Assembly: GCA_965200005.1 (NCBI GenBank)
Contig: OZ241331.1
Coordinates: forward strand, 2,542,001 to 2,606,000
Source: Aldehydirespirator sp965200005
Lineage (GTDB): Bacteria; Actinomycetota; Acidimicrobiia; Acidimicrobiales; Aldehydirespiratoraceae
Length of the DNA stretch: 64,000 nucleotides
Direction: 5' to 3'
In this document: positions 9,749-17,792 of the stretch, in pieces
Layout: every line of letters begins with the position of its first letter
Position numbering within the stretch: the stretch's first letter is position 1
The notes under the pieces: model-generated
What the model saw: the letters and a program-made list of their open reading frames with translations, nothing else
What the model was told of the DNA's origin: nothing
The model's database searches: none
Position numbers and translations under genes: made by a program

Positions 9749-10444
9749 ATGCCAGCCCCATCGGTTACTCGTCAGTGGGTAGACGATCTCCCACCGGACA
9801 CTCTGTTTCGTTGCGGGGACGCTCCTGGACAGAAGCACGAACGCTTTGACGCGCTGCGCCGGATGGCGAGCGGTCGACTTGCACCGTTGGAGCACGTGGC
9901 TCCAGACATCTACTACAAAAGGGTGCGCCCGCGTCGCTCGCATACGGTGGAATTCTCAAAGAATGAACTGGCACGAGCGCTGGGTTGGGTGGCAGGCCCG
10001 GGGGTCGGTCTGGCAGGGTTGTGGGCACACAATAAGTTCGGATGGACAACTCAGTGGCCCGCTTGCTACATGGTCACATCTCTACGTGCAACCCCGCCTG
10101 CGAACTGCTCAATTGACCACATCCGATGGCATCACTCAACGGCTATGCACCGCAGGTCACTGAATTGGGCTGAAGTCAGTTTCGTAGAGGCGGTCCGGCA
10201 GTTCCCAGACGATGAGGACTTTCCCTGGAACTACGTGTTGTGGATGATTCGCAATGAGCACCCGTTAGGCAGGATGCCTCCTGATATCACTCTGAGACCC
10301 GAAGCGATCGAAGCAGTGATTGACCTTGAGCAGCCGTCTGCCGTCGAGGTCAAGGTCCGCGAGTTAGACCTGCGTCTCCGGCAGAAGCCTTACCGCACAA
10401 GACTCTCCGAAGCCTGTACCGCCCTTCGCGAACGGAACCCTTAG
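9749..10444 (+). CDS. AbiEi-like antitoxin
   Basis: 231 aa. Its place directly before an AbiEii-type nucleotidyltransferase, and features of the AbiEi family (GLAGLWAHNKFGWTTQWP in the middle, then a stretch ending in ...WAEVSFVEAVRQFP), mark it as the antitoxin-regulator of a type IV toxin-antitoxin pair. AbiEi proteins bind their own promoter and counter the toxin without direct binding. The gap to the toxin gene is about 130 bp, wider than usual for the pair. The ATG at 9749 follows only weak ribosome-site sequence. The 180 bp upstream (9569-9748) holds nothing I can name and presumably the promoter and operator. Confidence 0.65.
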   Translation: MPAPSVTRQWVDDLPPDTLFRCGDAPGQKHERFDALRRMASGRLAPLEHVAPDIYYKRVRPRRSHTVEFSKNELARALGWVAGPGVGLAGLWAHNKFGWTTQWPACYMVTSLRATPPANCSIDHIRWHHSTAMHRRSLNWAEVSFVEAVRQFPDDEDFPWNYVLWMIRNEHPLGRMPPDITLRPEAIEAVIDLEQPSAVEVKVRELDLRLRQKPYRTRLSEACTALRERNP

Positions 10445-10578
10445 ACCCATCGCCTAGCCGGAGCGGCAAGGCCGTCCTTGGTCACCCGTCCGGCCAATCA
10501 CTGTCAGCACTCTGCGAGGGAGTCTGATACTCGTGCGTCGAAACGCACCTCTTGATTTGCAACGCAAGGCACCGACAG

Positions 10579-11553
10579 ATGGCATCCGACCGTGATGCAC
10601 AGTCCTCACCTCGCTTGGTGGAATCCCGACACGCCGAAGAGGTGATCAACGAGGCCGCGCAAAAGAGTGGCTATTTCATTGAGCACATAGAAGCCGACTA
10701 CTGGTTAATCCGCGGGCTCTATGGAATCGCCCGCAGTTTGCCCCGTGATGGGTGGCTGCGACGCGGACCGACACCACGTGAACGAAGACAGGGACTCAGC
10801 GCCGCAAAGATCGGACAGTGGCTGTTTGCGGGTGGGACATCGCTTAGCGCTGCGTGGAGAGTAACGGAGCGGTTTAGTTCCGATGTCGACTACTGCGTCT
10901 TCGTAGGCAACGCGATGCTTTCAAAGAAGGCGGGAATGAAGATACGCCAACGTATAGCTGGCTGGGCAACAACTGAGGTCAACGGCACACGCACAAGTGC
11001 AGGCAAGAGGGCTGTCCGTTTGTCGAGGATCACGCCCAGGGGTGGCGTTGGGTTCAAGCTCGACGGTGTGATCGAACCGACGATGGTGCCGAGTCAGACT
11101 TTGCTGACTGTCAAGTCAATGATCGCTAGGTACCTTCCTGAAGTTGTGGATTCGTATCCCGAGTTGGGTGGCTTCAAGGTACCTGTGTTGCCCGTGTCGA
11201 TTACTGCGATCAACAAGCTAGACGCCTTGCATCGTCGCGCTGAGTTAGGCGGTCTGGCGGACCGTGTCCGCGACGTCTACGACTTGGCTGCTATTGCTCA
11301 GTCAGAACACGCGGACGAAGTGCGCACGATAGTTGACGAGTGGGCCGAGCGAGAGTCAGCGTTTCAACGGCGGCCGGTGTTGCGACCGCGGGACGGCTAT
11401 GGCAGTGCCCGACTCTACGATCCCACCTCAGCTGAGTATCGAGTTCTAAGCACCGCTTACAAGTCTTCGATTCCGGACCTACTGCCGCATGACACACCAA
11501 TCCCCGACTTTGGTGCTTCGATGCGGGCGATTCGGGAGCTTGATTGCGCCTGA
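10579..11553 (+). CDS. AbiEii/AbiGii-family nucleotidyltransferase toxin
   Basis: About 324 aa from the ATG at 10579; an in-frame TTG at 10552 is an alternative start. The nucleotidyltransferase signature is FAGGTSLSAAWRVTERFSSD followed by DVDY, the family's GG(T/S)xL...DxD active site. Toxins of this family transfer nucleotides (some to tRNA), halting growth, and several act in abortive phage infection. It follows the AbiEi-like gene on the same strand. It ends 36 bp from the end of secG, read convergently, so this pair marks the border between the accessory island and the core uvr/glycolysis run. Confidence 0.8.
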   Translation: MASDRDAQSSPRLVESRHAEEVINEAAQKSGYFIEHIEADYWLIRGLYGIARSLPRDGWLRRGPTPRERRQGLSAAKIGQWLFAGGTSLSAAWRVTERFSSDVDYCVFVGNAMLSKKAGMKIRQRIAGWATTEVNGTRTSAGKRAVRLSRITPRGGVGFKLDGVIEPTMVPSQTLLTVKSMIARYLPEVVDSYPELGGFKVPVLPVSITAINKLDALHRRAELGGLADRVRDVYDLAAIAQSEHADEVRTIVDEWAERESAFQRRPVLRPRDGYGSARLYDPTSAEYRVLSTAYKSSIPDLLPHDTPIPDFGASMRAIRELDCA

Positions 11554-11588
11554 CTGGGTGACGCAGACCGCCACCGACGGAGTCGCCG

Positions 11589-11813
11589 TTAGATGATTAG
11601 GGCGTAGGAGACCGAGGCGAAGGAGAAGACTAGGGAGGCGATCACGGTTAAGCGATCAAGGTTGCGTTCGACGACTGTTGATCCTGCGGCTTGGGCGCCG
11701 AGGCCGCCGCCGAACATGTCAGACAATCCGCCGCCTTTACCGCTATGCAGTAGCACCAAGAAAACCAGCACCAAAGCTGACAACACATGAAGCGGGGCGA
11801 CTAGCCAGACCAT
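11589..11813 (-). CDS. secG: Protein translocase subunit SecG
   Basis: 74 aa, two membrane segments (about 5-22 and 54-73) joined by a glycine-rich loop (HSGKGGGLSDMFGGGLG), the hallmark of SecG. It stabilises the SecYEG channel. It stands 70 bp downstream of tpiA, the usual actinobacterial place (gap-pgk-tpiA-secG), and is probably the last gene of that run. Confidence 0.95.
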   Translation of the reverse strand: MVWLVAPLHVLSALVLVFLVLLHSGKGGGLSDMFGGGLGAQAAGSTVVERNLDRLTVIASLVFSFASVSYALII

Positions 11814-11883
11814 TGCGAGAAGGCTAGCGCCGGAACGTCTGCTAGAAGGGGCACCTGGGTCGGGTTGCTTCTGCCGAGTTGAA

Positions 11884-12708
11884 CTACAAGCGGTAGTTCA
11901 CAATGCGAGCGAAGGTTTCGGCATCCAGGCTTGCCCCACCGACCAGCGCACCGTCTATATCGTGTTGTGACATCAGATCAGCAGCATTGACCGGTTTCAC
12001 AGAGCCGCCGTATTGGATCCGAACCGACTCCGCAGCCTCTCCACTCCAGCGATCCCGCACCAGTGAGCGGATGTAAGAGCACATCGCCTGGGCATCATCA
12101 GGTGTGGCTGTCTCACCAGTGCCGATAGCCCAGACCGGTTCGTAGGCCACCACGAGCCCACCAACGACATCACTACCGAAACCTTCAAGGCTGCCCATCA
12201 ACTGCGCACTCACCACTGCGTGAGCCTGGCCCGCTCTGCGTTGCTCAACTGTTTCGCCGACACACACGATCGGCGTCATCCCGTGACGCAGCACGGCCTG
12301 AGCTTTGGCGTTCACCAGCGGGTCGGTCTCACCAAACAGCTCCCGGCGTTCGCTGTGTCCGACAATTACGTAGGCGACGTTGAGCTTCGCAAGCATTGCC
12401 GCGGAAACTTCGCCGGTAAACGCTCCAGCTTCGTCCTCATGACAATTCTGGGCTCCGAGCGCAATCGGAACACGGTCGGCTTCAAGCACCGTTTGCACCG
12501 AACGCAGATCCGTAAACGGCGGATGCACTGACACGTCCACGTGCCGGTAGTCGTCGCTGCTGAGGGCGTAAGCGAGACGCTGCACCATCTGGATCGCCTC
12601 AAAGTAATTGAAGTTCATCTTCCAGTTGGCACTGATCAATGGCTTACGCCCCGAAGCGCTCCACGCCGGTTCGTCGAAGCGTTGTGCTCTGCGCTTAAGT
12701 CGCATCAA
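11884..12708 (-). CDS. tpiA: Triosephosphate isomerase
   Basis: 274 aa. It interconverts glyceraldehyde 3-phosphate and dihydroxyacetone phosphate in glycolysis. ANWKMN holds the catalytic Lys, IVGHSERRELFGE the electrophilic His, VAYEPVWAIGTG the catalytic Glu, and YGGSVKP the phosphate loop. The first 20 residues before KPLISANWKMN are an extra basic tail relative to the usual 250 aa, so a later start is possible, but the ATG at 12708 overlaps the pgk stop by 4 nt, which favours translational coupling. Confidence 0.97.
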   Translation of the reverse strand: MMRLKRRAQRFDEPAWSASGRKPLISANWKMNFNYFEAIQMVQRLAYALSSDDYRHVDVSVHPPFTDLRSVQTVLEADRVPIALGAQNCHEDEAGAFTGEVSAAMLAKLNVAYVIVGHSERRELFGETDPLVNAKAQAVLRHGMTPIVCVGETVEQRRAGQAHAVVSAQLMGSLEGFGSDVVGGLVVAYEPVWAIGTGETATPDDAQAMCSYIRSLVRDRWSGEAAESVRIQYGGSVKPVNAADLMSQHDIDGALVGGASLDAETFARIVNYRL

Positions 12709-13841
12709 AGTTCTCCTCTCAGTGCGGCGAGTCCAACGAGATCACCCTTTTCGATCAACTCCAGCGACGCTCCCCCACCCGTCGAAACATGGTCAACATC
12801 ACGATCAACACCAAAACGACGGGCCGCGGCCGCGCTATCGCCGCCACCAACAACGGTGAACGCACGGGTCTCTGCCATGGCATGAGCAATCGCCCCGGTG
12901 CCGGCCGCAAACCGGGGATCCTCGAACACTCCCATAGGGCCGTTCCAGAACACGCTTCCTGCGCCATGGATCACATCTATGAACTCGGCCGCGCTACCGG
13001 GGCCTATGTCAGCACCTGTCCATCCTGGGGCAACGCTCGCTCCGACCTGGCGAACAGTCCCACCAGCCGCAGGGTCACCCAGCACACCGCTAGGACTCAA
13101 AGCAGTGATGTCAGAGGGCAGATAAATCGGTATTGGGCCATCGAGCAACTCAGCGCAGTGCTGCACCATCGAGTCCTCGCAAAGCGAGGCACCAACGCTG
13201 TAGCCACGAGCCTTCAAGAACGTGAAGCACATCGCTCCACCAATCACCAGTGCATCGACCATCGACAACAGAGCATCGATCACACCGAGTTTGTCGGACA
13301 CTTTCGAACCGCCGAGCACCGCAACAAAAGGACGCCGGGGTGCCGAGCGCAGCCGAGCGAGCACCTCAACCTCACGCGCAACAAGACGACCCGCCGCTGC
13401 GGGCAACAGCTCGGGTACACCGACGATCGAAGCGTGCGCACGATGCGACGCCCCGAAAGCGTCATTCACGTAGGCGTCCTGTCCTGTTGCCAAGCGAGCG
13501 GCAAACTCCGCAGAATTGCCCGCCTCCCCCGGATCGAACCTCAAGTTCTGAAGCATCCGAACTTCAGGTGCGAACTGATTGAGGTGTCTGCGAAGTGGCT
13601 CGACGACGAAGCGGTCATCGACTTGACCTCCCGGCCGACCCAGATGCGTACAGGCGGTGACAGTTGCGCCCCGCGCTGTGAGCCAACGCAGAGTTGGTAG
13701 CGCTGCCCGGATGCGCAAGTCGTCAGCAATCGCCACATCGCCGTTGCCGTCACGCGACAGGGGCACGTTGAAATCGACACGCACCAGCACCCGGCGCCCA
13801 CTTAGGTCGCCGAGATCCTCGAGAACCGGTACTGGCTGCAA
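12705..13841 (-). CDS. pgk: Phosphoglycerate kinase
   Basis: 378 aa, slightly short for the family (about 395). It makes ATP and 3-phosphoglycerate from 1,3-bisphosphoglycerate. Signature VRVDFNVPLSRDG near the N-terminus, HLGRP substrate loop, LGGSKVSDK nucleotide site, GWTGADIGP hinge and the C-terminal GGGDSAAA and STGGGASLE loops are all present. It lies between gap (70 bp upstream) and tpiA (4 nt overlap). Confidence 0.97.
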   Translation of the reverse strand: MQPVPVLEDLGDLSGRRVLVRVDFNVPLSRDGNGDVAIADDLRIRAALPTLRWLTARGATVTACTHLGRPGGQVDDRFVVEPLRRHLNQFAPEVRMLQNLRFDPGEAGNSAEFAARLATGQDAYVNDAFGASHRAHASIVGVPELLPAAAGRLVAREVEVLARLRSAPRRPFVAVLGGSKVSDKLGVIDALLSMVDALVIGGAMCFTFLKARGYSVGASLCEDSMVQHCAELLDGPIPIYLPSDITALSPSGVLGDPAAGGTVRQVGASVAPGWTGADIGPGSAAEFIDVIHGAGSVFWNGPMGVFEDPRFAAGTGAIAHAMAETRAFTVVGGGDSAAAARRFGVDRDVDHVSTGGGASLELIEKGDLVGLAALRGEL

Positions 13842-13911
13842 CTACCGCAACTACTAGGTCAAGGTCAGCGACTCAAGCCAGCGACAAGCGCGACAGCGAA
13901 TGACGGGGCAA

Positions 13912-14922
13912 CTAGCGGTTGGCCGAACCGACGATCATGGCCATGTCCACAAGGCGGTTGGAGTAACCCCATTCATTGTCGTACCAACCGTTGACCTTGA
14001 TCAGATTGCCCATCGCCATCGTTAGCCCCGAGTCGAACGTGCAGGAAGCGGGCGAGCCGACAATGTCAGATGACACGAGCGGAGCCTCGCTGTACTCAAG
14101 CACCGCAGCGAGTGGTCCACTAGACGCCGCCGCAGCGAAAGCCTCGTTGATGTCGCCGACAGTTACGTCGCGGTCGAGGACTGCCGTGAAGTCTGTGATT
14201 GAGCCGTCAGGGATCGGCACTCGCATCGAGATGCCATCAAGGCGACCCTGCATGGCTTGCAACACCAGGCCCGTGGCACGAGCGGCACCTGTGGAGGTCG
14301 GCACGATGTTTACAGCCGCTGCCCGGGCGCGCCGCAGATCCTTGTGCGGCCCGTCCACCAATGACTGACCGCCCGTGTAACTATGCACGGTCGTCATCAA
14401 ACCTCGTTGCACGCCGAAGGCATCATCAAGAACCTTCACCATCGGCACGAAACAGTTAGTGGTACACGAAGCATTCGACACCACAAGATGCTTGGCCGGA
14501 TCAAAAGTGTCGTCATTAACGCCGACAACAAAGGTGGAGTCTGCACCTGCGCAGGGGGCAGACACGACAACTCGTGGAGCACCTGCATCGAGATGCCGAC
14601 CTGCCGCATCACGCCTAGCAAAGATGCCGGTCGACTCGACCACCACATCTACGCCCAGGTCACCCCAGGGCAGGTCTTCGGGGTTGCGGATTGACAGAAC
14701 GTTGATGTCCTCATCCCCCACACGGATCGTTTTGCCATCCACCGCAACATCGCTTCCGAGGCGGCCATGCACCGAGTCGTATGCAAGCAGGTGCGCCATC
14801 GTTGTGATCGACCCGAGGTCGTTCACCGCTACCACCTCAAGGTTGGCCCCTTGCTGGCGTGCGGCCCGGTAGAAGTTGCGGCCGATGCGACCAAACCCGT
14901 TGATTCCCACACGAATAGTCAT
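13912..14922 (-). CDS. gap: Glyceraldehyde-3-phosphate dehydrogenase, type I
   Basis: 336 aa, full length. It oxidises glyceraldehyde 3-phosphate with NAD and phosphate. NGFGRIGRNFYRAA is the dinucleotide fold, SNASCTTNCFVP holds the catalytic Cys, and WYDNEWGYSNRLVDM is the C-terminal signature. It starts only 19 bp after the rapZ stop. In most actinobacteria yvcK and whiA stand between these two genes; here neither fits. Confidence 0.97.
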   Translation of the reverse strand: MTIRVGINGFGRIGRNFYRAARQQGANLEVVAVNDLGSITTMAHLLAYDSVHGRLGSDVAVDGKTIRVGDEDINVLSIRNPEDLPWGDLGVDVVVESTGIFARRDAAGRHLDAGAPRVVVSAPCAGADSTFVVGVNDDTFDPAKHLVVSNASCTTNCFVPMVKVLDDAFGVQRGLMTTVHSYTGGQSLVDGPHKDLRRARAAAVNIVPTSTGAARATGLVLQAMQGRLDGISMRVPIPDGSITDFTAVLDRDVTVGDINEAFAAAASSGPLAAVLEYSEAPLVSSDIVGSPASCTFDSGLTMAMGNLIKVNGWYDNEWGYSNRLVDMAMIVGSANR

Positions 14923-14941
14923 GGCCGCGAGGCTACGCCGG

Positions 14942-15790
14942 TTACTTGTTCACGTCGCGATGCATCACCGCGGGAGCATGTCCGAGGCTGCGAGTCACGC
15001 CAGCGAAATGTTCGGTCACCGCTACTGAGCGATGACGCCCTCCGGTGCATCCAAAAGCCACGGTCAGATAGGACTTGCCTTCCGCCACGAAACATGGGAA
15101 CAACAATTCCAGCAGGGCCTGCAGGCGCTCAAGAAACTCACCGGTCATAGGTTGAGTCATGACGTAATTCGATACTGCAGCGTCGAGTCCGCTCTGGGGC
15201 CGCAACTCGGGCACCCAATGCGGGTTCGGCAGGAACCGACAATCAATGACGATGTCGGCGTCGAGGGGAATGCCGTACGTATAACCAAACGACATGACGG
15301 TGACACGCATGGCACGGTCGTCGTCTGTCTGGAACAACTCGACGATCCGTTCCCGTAGCTGATGCACATGTAACTCGGTGGTGTCGACGACCAGATCCGC
15401 CTCGGCGCGCAACGGTTTAAGTGCCGCTCGTTCCGACGCGATTGCATCTGCGAGAGTGGACGCTTCCCAGAACGGGTGACGTCGCCGCGTCGACTCGTAG
15501 CGACGCACCAGGGTCCCCGTCGTTGCGTCCAGAAACAGCAGTTTCAGAGTTGGGATGCCCTCCCGCAGGTTGCTAATCGTGTCGAGCATCTCTTCTTGGT
15601 ATGGCCCGGCACCCACAACAAGAGCGAGGCGGTCGATGCTAGAGCCCGTCGAGTCAGCAAGTTCGACGACTTTGGGGATGAGTGCCGGAGGCAGGTTGTC
15701 CATCACGAACCAGCCAAGATCCTCAAGGTTGTTGGCGACCTGGCTACGTCCGGCTCCAGACATGCCGGTAATGACAACAAAAGAACTCAC
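14942..15790 (-). CDS. rapZ: RapZ/YvcJ-family nucleotide-binding protein
   Basis: 282 aa. Walker A is GMSGAGRSQ near residue 8 with Arg in place of the usual Lys, a common actinobacterial variant. GWFVMDNLPPALIPK follows, and the C-terminal domain has AFGCTGGRHRSVAVTE, a nucleotide or small-molecule site. In enterobacteria RapZ is an RNA adaptor for GlmS control; in Gram-positives YvcJ has GTPase/ATPase activity and its role is unsettled. It lies 66 bp downstream of uvrC, the conserved place. Confidence 0.93.
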   Translation of the reverse strand: MSSFVVITGMSGAGRSQVANNLEDLGWFVMDNLPPALIPKVVELADSTGSSIDRLALVVGAGPYQEEMLDTISNLREGIPTLKLLFLDATTGTLVRRYESTRRRHPFWEASTLADAIASERAALKPLRAEADLVVDTTELHVHQLRERIVELFQTDDDRAMRVTVMSFGYTYGIPLDADIVIDCRFLPNPHWVPELRPQSGLDAAVSNYVMTQPMTGEFLERLQALLELLFPCFVAEGKSYLTVAFGCTGGRHRSVAVTEHFAGVTRSLGHAPAVMHRDVNK

Positions 15791-15856
15791 TCAGGGCTCA
15801 ATCGTAGTAAGCGACCCGAAGCCGCGAAGCGATACTGCACTCGGCAAGGTTGCCGC

Positions 15857-17740
15857 CTAGTGGCTGCGTGCTCGGGATAGTGACACCGGCTTGTGCAGTT
15901 TGAAATAGACGTTGCTAGCCACAGTGTCGGGCAACCAGCTGAGTGTCTGTAGTTCCTCAAGGGTGGCGTTCTTGATGGCGCGCACGCTGCCGAGTTCCTT
16001 AAGCAGACGCTGTCGACGTACCGGCCCGAGTCCGGCAATCCCATCAAGCGAGCCTCTTGTCATACGTTTTGCACGCAACTTGCGATGGTAAGTGACAGCG
16101 AAACGGTGACTTTCGTCTCTGATCCGCTGCAACATGTACAGCGCTTCAGAGCGTCTCGGGATCTGCACCGGTTCGGATTGACCCGGCACAAACACTTCCT
16201 CGAACTGTTTGGCAAGTGCCGCGGTAGCGATCTCATCAGCGAGTCCAAGCTCTTCAAGTGCGCGCACTGCCACCGACAGCTGACCCTTACCGCCGTCAAC
16301 GAGCAGCAATTGCGGTGGGTACGAGAACTTGCCGTCCTGTTCGCCAATTGGCTTTGATCTCTGCGCGAGATATGCGGTGAGTCTCCGAGTTAGTACCTCA
16401 TGCATGGCTGCGAAGTCGTCGTTGCCCTCCACGCTGCGAATTCGGAATTGGCGATAGTCAGACTTCTTGGGTAAGCCGTCTTCGAGTACGACCATAGAAC
16501 CGACATAGTCGGTGCCTTGTAGGTGGCTCATGTCATAACACTCGATCCGCAGCGGCGCTTCCGTAAGACCTAAGTGCTGCTGTAACTCGTTTAGTGCCCG
16601 TGCCCGGCTGTTGTGATCGGTTCCGCGCTTGAGTCGGTGGCGGGCGAATGATTCCTCTGCATTGCGTACTACCGTCTCTTGAAGCGAGCGCTTTGCACCA
16701 CGCTGCGGTACTCGGATCTGTACCTGCGAACCACGCATCTCAGTAAGCCACTCTCGATACAACTCAACCTTGGCTGGGACATCGGGAACTAGCACTTGTT
16801 TGGGCCAACCCAAGGGATTGGCATCAAAATAGAGCCGTTCCAGAGCGCGACTGACCAGCTCGGAACGATCAAGTTCTTCGGCCTTGTCAATCACAAAACC
16901 GCGACGACCCATGACTCGACCCTTGCGCACAAAGAACACTTGAACAGCGGCCTCAAGATCGTCCTCGGCAAGACCGATCACGTCGTAGTCCTCGCTTCTT
17001 GCGCCGACCATCTGTTGTTTCTCAACTGCTTTGCGGACTGAATCGAGACGATCTCGTAAACGTGCTGCCCGCTCAAAGTCGAGTTCCTCAGAAGCCTCCT
17101 TCATCTCGTTGTTAAGGCGCTCAACTACAGGATCGGTGTCACCTCCAAGAAAGCCCAGGAGTTCATCAACCATCCCGGAGTAGTCCTCGGCAGTGACTTC
17201 ATTCACACACGGCCCAGAGCACTTCTCGATGTGAAACAAGAGGCAAGGCTTGCCGATTTGTTCATGCCGACGGAACTTGCCATCTGTGCAGGTGCGAATC
17301 GGAAATGTTCGAAGTAGCAAGTCAAGTGTCTGGCGAATCGCGTAGACATGGCCGTAAGGCCCGAAGTAACGATTGCCTTTGCGGTGTCGTCCTCTTATGA
17401 CCATCGCTCGAGGCCACTCGTCTAGCAATGTGACGCAAAGGAAGGGATATGACTTATCATCGGTGTAACGAACGTTGAAGCGAGGCTTATGTCGCTGTAT
17501 GAGTGAGAACTCAAGCATCAGCGCCTCAACCTCATTAGCAACCTGGATCCACTCGACGTTCGAGGCTGAGTCGACCATCTGACGCGTACGCAACGGCAGG
17601 TGCGACCCAAAGTAACTCGAGAGCCGCGACCGCAAACTCTTGGCTTTCCCTACATATATGACCCTGCCTTGCGAGTCAAGAAACTGATATGACCCGGGAG
17701 CATCAGGTATCGATCCGGTGGGCGGTCGCTCCAATGACAT
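15857..17740 (-). CDS. uvrC: Excinuclease ABC subunit C
   Basis: 627 aa. It makes the 3' and 5' incisions in nucleotide excision repair. An N-terminal GIY-YIG domain (DAPGSYQFLDSQGRVIYVGK) is followed by FNVRYTDDKSYPF, a UVR motif (LRDRLDSVRKAVEKQQ, about 206-221) that binds UvrB, the RNase H-like endonuclease domain (RIECYDMSHLQGTDYVGSMV), and a C-terminal helix-hairpin-helix pair (LDGIAGLGPVRRQRLLKELG). It is 52 bp downstream of uvrA on the same strand and probably cotranscribed, sharing its damage control. Confidence 0.97.
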   Translation of the reverse strand: MSLERPPTGSIPDAPGSYQFLDSQGRVIYVGKAKSLRSRLSSYFGSHLPLRTRQMVDSASNVEWIQVANEVEALMLEFSLIQRHKPRFNVRYTDDKSYPFLCVTLLDEWPRAMVIRGRHRKGNRYFGPYGHVYAIRQTLDLLLRTFPIRTCTDGKFRRHEQIGKPCLLFHIEKCSGPCVNEVTAEDYSGMVDELLGFLGGDTDPVVERLNNEMKEASEELDFERAARLRDRLDSVRKAVEKQQMVGARSEDYDVIGLAEDDLEAAVQVFFVRKGRVMGRRGFVIDKAEELDRSELVSRALERLYFDANPLGWPKQVLVPDVPAKVELYREWLTEMRGSQVQIRVPQRGAKRSLQETVVRNAEESFARHRLKRGTDHNSRARALNELQQHLGLTEAPLRIECYDMSHLQGTDYVGSMVVLEDGLPKKSDYRQFRIRSVEGNDDFAAMHEVLTRRLTAYLAQRSKPIGEQDGKFSYPPQLLLVDGGKGQLSVAVRALEELGLADEIATAALAKQFEEVFVPGQSEPVQIPRRSEALYMLQRIRDESHRFAVTYHRKLRAKRMTRGSLDGIAGLGPVRRQRLLKELGSVRAIKNATLEELQTLSWLPDTVASNVYFKLHKPVSLSRARSH

Positions 17741-17792
17741 CTAGATGTCGAGTGTCATCGGCCAACACAGTGACCATGCCCCACTGTGGCTG

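Noticed and set aside
1..11553. Prophage or integrative element
   Set aside because: No integrase, structural gene, attachment repeat or tRNA boundary is visible in this part.
12789..13700. 303-codon plus-strand frame
   Set aside because: Antisense to pgk, which has all family motifs; common in GC-rich DNA.
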